Origin: Nanobdellota archaeon
Lineage (GTDB): Archaea > Nanobdellota > Nanobdellia > Woesearchaeales > GW2011-AR15
NCBI GenBank assembly: GCA_018815145.1
Contig: JAHIYL010000034.1
Location: forward strand, 1 to 9,046
Reading direction: 5' to 3'
Length of the DNA stretch: 9,046 bases
How positions within the stretch are numbered: position 1 is the stretch's first letter; every line of letters starts with the position of its first letter. Below are positions 6,753 through 9,046 of the stretch, in pieces. Under the pieces are notes generated by a model. It was not told the origin of the DNA, did not search any database, and was given only the letters and a program-made list of their open reading frames with translations. Both the position numbers and the translations under genes were made by a program.

Positions 6753-8063
6753 TTACTTAATATGTGTTTTTGTGTATATATCAAGAAATTGAGCATTAGG
6801 ATCAGTCATATTCTTTACATGATAATAATTTTCTTTGTCAAATATCTTCCAGAAGGTCTCTTTGTCATAGTAATTGTATGAGATCAGGGTCTTAATTCCT
6901 CCTAGCTGAATCAATTTGTCCTCTAACAATTTGAAATAATTCTTGTTCTTCTTCTGCTTCATGCCGTATACTGCACAGTCAATGAACAGCTTATCCCTGT
7001 TGCTTTTCAGGAATTCACGATTTATCCATGGGTAATTCCTGAACCTGTAAGGGACAATCCACAATGGAAAAAAATCAAATTCCTTCACATAAAACCTGTA
7101 GAATTCATCCAACTTTGAAAATGGTATCATGACATCGACGACAACATCAGGTCTCTGTAATTTTTGCAGAGATGATAATCTTTTTGCTGTCTTAAGCATA
7201 TTTTCTGAACCAAGGATATGTTTTCCAAACAAAGAGCGCACCAAAGGATTTTCAAGACCATATTTTCGTGCTATCCAATGACAGTCTGAATCATATCTGA
7301 AAAAATAGTCGTAGGTTCTCAAATAATCTTCTTTTTTGTTTTTTGTTGACTTATAATAAGGCCCATTGATTCCATACCTGCTGATGTATGGTACTTTATC
7401 AATGAAATTGCCTAGGCACAGCACCAGCTGATCCTTTGAATGTATTATTCCGTCCATGAAATCAATGTCTTTTTTATGGTAATGCTGCCAAATGAGTTCT
7501 TTATACTCTTTAAGGTTTCGACAGGTTATGTATTTCAGATGCACAAAAGTCTTTGCATCCATCAGCCTGAACCTGAGCTTGGTAATTATGCCAAGTGTGC
7601 CAAATGCACCATGGACCATCTCAAAGATCAGCCTGTTTTGGTTTTCCGGTGTGCATTTCAGGACCCTTCCATCTGTGCAGATTATCTCATATTCAAGGCA
7701 CGTGTCATGAAATCCGCTGTATCTGTATGATGTGGATTCAACTGAGCAGCCAGAGACAGCACCTCCTATAGTGATATTTTTCAGTTCAGGCACAACTATT
7801 GGTACAAGATTGTGTTTTATTGTGCTTTTCACCAGATCTGAGAAGGTTGCGCCCGGTTCGGCAGTGCAGGTTTTTTTAGCTTTGTCAATTGTTATTATGT
7901 TATTCAGGTCAGAAATATCCAGTGTATCAGAATCGGATTTATAGCTCTTGGATTTCGGCACCTGGTGGGAGACAGATTTCTTTTTGAGTGTCAGCTTTTT
8001 ATTGCTTACTCTATTTTTTAGGAATTCAGATATTCTGGCAATCTTTTTTTCATGCAAATCCAT
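6753..8063 (-). CDS. FAD-linked oxidoreductase, DHCR24/DIMINUTO-like (PCMH-type FAD domain)
   Basis: Flavoprotein of the vanillyl-alcohol-oxidase fold. Numbering from the chosen start, the FAD domain covers about 25-170: SVSHQVPKSKSYK, DISDLNNIITID, AEPGATFSDL (68-77), VPELKNITIGGAVSG (91-105), the ESTSYRYSGFHDTCLEYE segment, TDGRVLKCTPENQ, and GAFGTLGIITKLRFR (152-166). The PELxxxTIGG, ES(T/S)SxxYxxFH and FGTLG run is characteristic of the delta(24)-sterol reductase (DHCR24/DIM) group and its prokaryotic relatives. The C-terminal 260 residues would form the substrate cap. Substrate is unknown; a sterol is unlikely in an archaeon, and a prenyl or lipid substrate is only a guess. No transmembrane anchor is visible. 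The ATG at 8061-8063 (436 aa) is preferred over an upstream start at 8141, which would run 34 nt into the nuclease gene, because a TATA box sits about 26 nt before it, implying a leaderless message. Converges on gatE. Confidence 0.85.
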   Translation of the reverse strand: MDLHEKKIARISEFLKNRVSNKKLTLKKKSVSHQVPKSKSYKSDSDTLDISDLNNIITIDKAKKTCTAEPGATFSDLVKSTIKHNLVPIVVPELKNITIGGAVSGCSVESTSYRYSGFHDTCLEYEIICTDGRVLKCTPENQNRLIFEMVHGAFGTLGIITKLRFRLMDAKTFVHLKYITCRNLKEYKELIWQHYHKKDIDFMDGIIHSKDQLVLCLGNFIDKVPYISRYGINGPYYKSTKNKKEDYLRTYDYFFRYDSDCHWIARKYGLENPLVRSLFGKHILGSENMLKTAKRLSSLQKLQRPDVVVDVMIPFSKLDEFYRFYVKEFDFFPLWIVPYRFRNYPWINREFLKSNRDKLFIDCAVYGMKQKKNKNYFKLLEDKLIQLGGIKTLISYNYYDKETFWKIFDKENYYHVKNMTDPNAQFLDIYTKTHIK

Positions 8064-8083
8064 GGTAAGAAGTATTTTTTGAA

Positions 8084-8093
8084 TATTAATAAA
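8084..8093 (-). promoter_or_regulatory. TATA box of the FAD oxidoreductase; implies leaderless transcript
   Basis: On the minus strand TTTATTAATA (8093 to 8084) is centred about 26 nt before the ATG at 8063, and no Shine-Dalgarno is present in between. The spacing puts transcription start on or next to the start codon. It lies in the 44-nt gap after the nuclease gene, so the oxidoreductase has its own promoter. Confidence 0.55.
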
Positions 8094-8107
8094 TTGTTTG
8101 TGATTTA

Positions 8108-8401
8108 CTATAGTGGGATCAGGTCTGAGTTGGCACCGCAATAGAAATAGATGTTTCTTATCTTTAATTTTGCATGCTTCAGGAACTTCTTCTTCTGTTT
8201 CCTGGCTTTAGTGATCCTATAAGAACATTTCACTTCAAATATGTCATAAGAGCTGCCCTTTTTTGCCAGGATATCTATTTCAGCCATGCACCTGTTCTTT
8301 TTGAATATCTTGACATTGAGAGAAAGAGAGTCGTATGCAGCCCGGATACTGTCGCAAAGTTCAAGCATATATCTGTCGTGTTTAGATAAATTTATTCTCA
8401 A
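8108..8401 (-). CDS. Small PD-(D/E)XK nuclease-like protein
   Basis: A 97-aa protein with the core of the PD-(D/E)XK (restriction-endonuclease/Holliday-resolvase) fold. It has a basic helix, then CMAEIDILAKKGSSYDIFEVK with D43 and the E56-V-K58 dyad spaced as in the active site, and a following helix KARKQKKKFLKH that carries Q69 where resolvases often have a conserved Gln. It is shorter than Hjc resolvases (about 120-135 aa), so its substrate is not assignable; DNA repair or defence are both possible. The reading frame opens at TTG 8399-8401. GAGGTG at 8404-8409 is an excellent Shine-Dalgarno but only 2 nt away (4 nt if the core is GAGG). The next Met is residue 12 (8366-8368), which would lose the first helix, so TTG is preferred with moderate certainty. 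Upstream lies a TATA box and then the foldback/IS block. Confidence 0.7.
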   Translation of the reverse strand: MRINLSKHDRYMLELCDSIRAAYDSLSLNVKIFKKNRCMAEIDILAKKGSSYDIFEVKCSYRITKARKQKKKFLKHAKLKIRNIYFYCGANSDLIPL

Positions 8402-8439
8402 AACACCTCAAATGATACTTTAATAATAATTCTCTACAG

Positions 8440-8450
8440 TATATATAATG
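8440..8450 (-). promoter_or_regulatory. TATA box of the nuclease-like gene
   Basis: On the minus strand CATTATATATA (8450 to 8440) predicts a transcription start near 8419, about 18 nt before the TTG start and just ahead of the GAGGTG ribosome binding site. Confidence 0.5.
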
Positions 8451-8539
8451 GGTAAACTAGTATATATTTGTTTTGTTTTTGTAGGCTACGACTCACATAA
8501 GATTTTTATGAAAAAAATAACAACAACATAGGCAGCGAC

Positions 8540-8558
8540 GGATTTTTTTGAAAAATCC
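8540..8558. repeat. Hairpin 1 inside the foldback
   Basis: GGATTTTT (8540-8547) and AAAAATCC (8551-8558) form a perfect 8-bp stem around TTG (CAA on the minus strand). Confidence 0.8.
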
Positions 8559-8565
8559 TATTCCA

Positions 8566-8605
8566 CAGTACAGAACCGTATACTTTAGTATACGAACCTG
8601 TCCTG
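8566..8605. repeat. Hairpin 2 inside the foldback, with symmetric AAC/AAC internal loop
   Basis: CAGTACAG (8566-8573) faces CTGTCCTG (8598-8605) with one mismatch. Then AAC (8574-8576) faces AAC (8595-8597), then CGTATAC (8577-8583) faces GTATACG (8588-8594) around a TTTA loop. CGTATACTTTAGTATACG as a whole is a perfect 18-bp palindrome in DNA. Confidence 0.8.
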
Positions 8606-8634
8606 CTCCATCGCGCCATGTTGTTATTTTTTTC

Positions 8635-8663
8635 TAGCTTGCGCTAATTCATCCCCCCGATGA
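8635..8663 (-). repeat. Two small hairpins between the foldback and the transposase
   Basis: On the minus strand TAGC-GCAA-GCTA (8646 to 8635) is a 4-bp stem closed by a GCAA sequence, a GNRA-type tetraloop only when read on this strand. Next to it TCATC (8649-8653) and GATGA (8659-8663) flank a 5-nt all-C loop (all-G on the minus strand). Together with the adjacent foldback they look like parts of one minus-strand RNA or an IS end; individually they are short. Confidence 0.45.
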
Positions 8664-8677
8664 TGCAGAATAATTGT

Positions 8678-9046
8678 TTATTTGGCTCTAACCCAGCAAT
8701 TTAGGTTGTGTGTTTTGGCATACTTGATATATATTATCAACTTGACATTATAAGCAATGAATCTCATGGCCATCTCCTTTCTTCTCATAAAGCAGCTTTT
8801 TGAATGCAAAAAATCTCCATATCTCTTTTTGAGAGCAGAAAACACGCATTCAACCTTGCTCCTTTTATTGTAGATTCGCTTAAACGAATACCAAAATGTC
8901 CTATACAACCTTATCATAGATCTCCATGCAAAAGAACCTTTGCCTTTGAGAGTAACATTCTTTTTTATCCAGATAAAGGCAGCTCCGCCTCTATCTGCAA
9001 CAAATTGAACGTTTTTTCTTGAAAGATATCCTGGATCAGCCATCAC
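8678..9046 (-). CDS. IS4/IS5-type DDE transposase, C-terminal part, runs off the window
   Basis: The last 122 or so codons of a transposase whose start lies beyond the right edge. The first visible codons read VMADPGYLSRKN, where the Asp is probably the second catalytic residue. The C1 signature Y-x2-R-x3-E-x6-K is exact (Y59, R62, E66, K73 counted from the edge) and supplies the catalytic Glu, followed by KKRYGDFLHSK and a conserved RRKEMAMRFIAYN helix. The frame is intact to the TAA at 8678-8680, so no decay is visible in this part. Family level (IS4/IS5 supergroup) is clear, subgroup is not. The GTG at 9044-9046 is an internal codon, not a start. The terminal inverted repeat of this end should lie somewhere left of 8678, but without the other end it cannot be fixed. 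Confidence 0.85.
   Translation of the reverse strand: MMADPGYLSRKNVQFVADRGGAAFIWIKKNVTLKGKGSFAWRSMIRLYRTFWYSFKRIYNKRSKVECVFSALKKRYGDFLHSKSCFMRRKEMAMRFIAYNVKLIIYIKYAKTHNLNCWVRAK

Larger units (their letters stand above)
8510..8634. repeat. 125-nt nested foldback (three-way-junction inverted repeat); candidate structured RNA, MITE or IS end
   Basis: Left arm 8510-8542 and right arm 8607-8634 are imperfect inverted copies. G plus seven A (8510-8517) faces seven T plus C (8627-8634), TAACAACA (8518-8525) faces TGTTGTTA (8619-8626), GGC (8531-8533) faces GCC, GCGA (8535-8538) faces TCGC, and GGA (8540-8542) faces TCC. By hand 27 of 28 right-arm bases pair, with a 3-nt bulge, two single-A bulges and one C-A mismatch. 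The arms enclose two further hairpins (8540-8558 and 8566-8605); the first shares GGA 8540-8542 with the outer stem, so the two compete there. No long protein-coding frame explains it. It sits between an IS transposase and a nuclease gene. No clean target duplication is visible at its ends. Confidence 0.75.
8451..9046 (-). mobile_element. Insertion-sequence region, left boundary undefined
   Basis: The transposase and its noncoding 3' flank, including the foldback, probably belong to one or two mobile elements inserted upstream of the nuclease gene. The boundary is set loosely just beyond the nuclease TATA box, because terminal repeats and target duplication could not be identified from one end. 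Confidence 0.4.

Noticed and set aside
8064..8141. N-terminal extension of the oxidoreductase
   Set aside because: It overlaps the nuclease gene by 34 nt, includes the likely TATA box, and does not look like part of the FAD domain.
8566..8605. Group II intron domain V look-alike (GTATACGGTTC on the minus strand)
   Set aside because: The stem is a near-perfect palindrome without the AGC triad, bulge and GNRA loop placement of domain V, and no intron ends or reverse transcriptase are present.
8507..8620. 36-codon minus-strand frame spanning the foldback (starts MARWSRTGSY)
   Set aside because: The sequence is dominated by palindromes and the frame has no ribosome binding site; an open frame of this length is easily accidental.
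8402..8677. CRISPR array or tRNA gene in the noncoding block
   Set aside because: No regularly spaced direct repeats and no cloverleaf; the repeats are inverted and nested.

Overview
The window looks like a piece of an AT-rich archaeal genome. The strongest evidence is a complete gatE (archaeal Glu-tRNA(Gln) amidotransferase subunit E), a family found only in Archaea. Supporting evidence is a tandem Lrp/AsnC-type regulator, TATA-box-like promoters about 26 nt before starts, a likely leaderless start, and T-rich gene ends. The small neighbourhood of unrelated genes and the tandem-Lrp architecture suggest a DPANN lineage (Woesearchaeota/Pacearchaeota-like), but this is inference; no rRNA or other phylogenetic marker is present.

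Layout. Positions 1-963 (+) hold a tandem Lrp/AsnC-family regulator cut at its 5' end by the window. It runs tail-to-tail, with a 1-nt gap, into an 863-aa minus-strand protein (965-3556) that has a class-I SAM-methyltransferase-like C-terminal third resembling EgtD and a long N-terminal region I do not recognise. A 212-bp divergent intergenic region (3557-3768) carries promoters for both sides and a repeat/palindrome arrangement just ahead of a two-gene MNT/HEPN module (3769-4837, +). The antitoxin-type nucleotidyltransferase there carries an N-terminal winged helix, and the HEPN partner overlaps it by 26 bp. After a short AT-only hairpin comes gatE (4910-6739, +).

On the minus strand, converging on gatE, lie a DHCR24/DIMINUTO-like FAD-linked oxidoreductase (6753-8063) and, upstream of it, a small PD-(D/E)XK nuclease-like protein (8108-8401). 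The last 650 bp are mobile-element territory: a noncoding block (8402-8677) and the C-terminal part of an IS4/IS5-type DDE transposase (8678-9046, minus, running off the window).

The most striking unexplained object is a 125-nt nested foldback at 8510-8634. Its two arms can pair at 27 of the 28 right-arm positions, with only small bulges, and they enclose two further hairpins in a three-way-junction layout. Two small hairpins (8635-8646 and 8649-8663) sit right beside it. It could be a structured RNA, a MITE, or a structured IS end such as an IS200/IS605-type relic. The genes do not form one pathway. The only clear functional unit is the MNT-HEPN pair, with the IS and foldback as an accessory island next to a housekeeping gatE.
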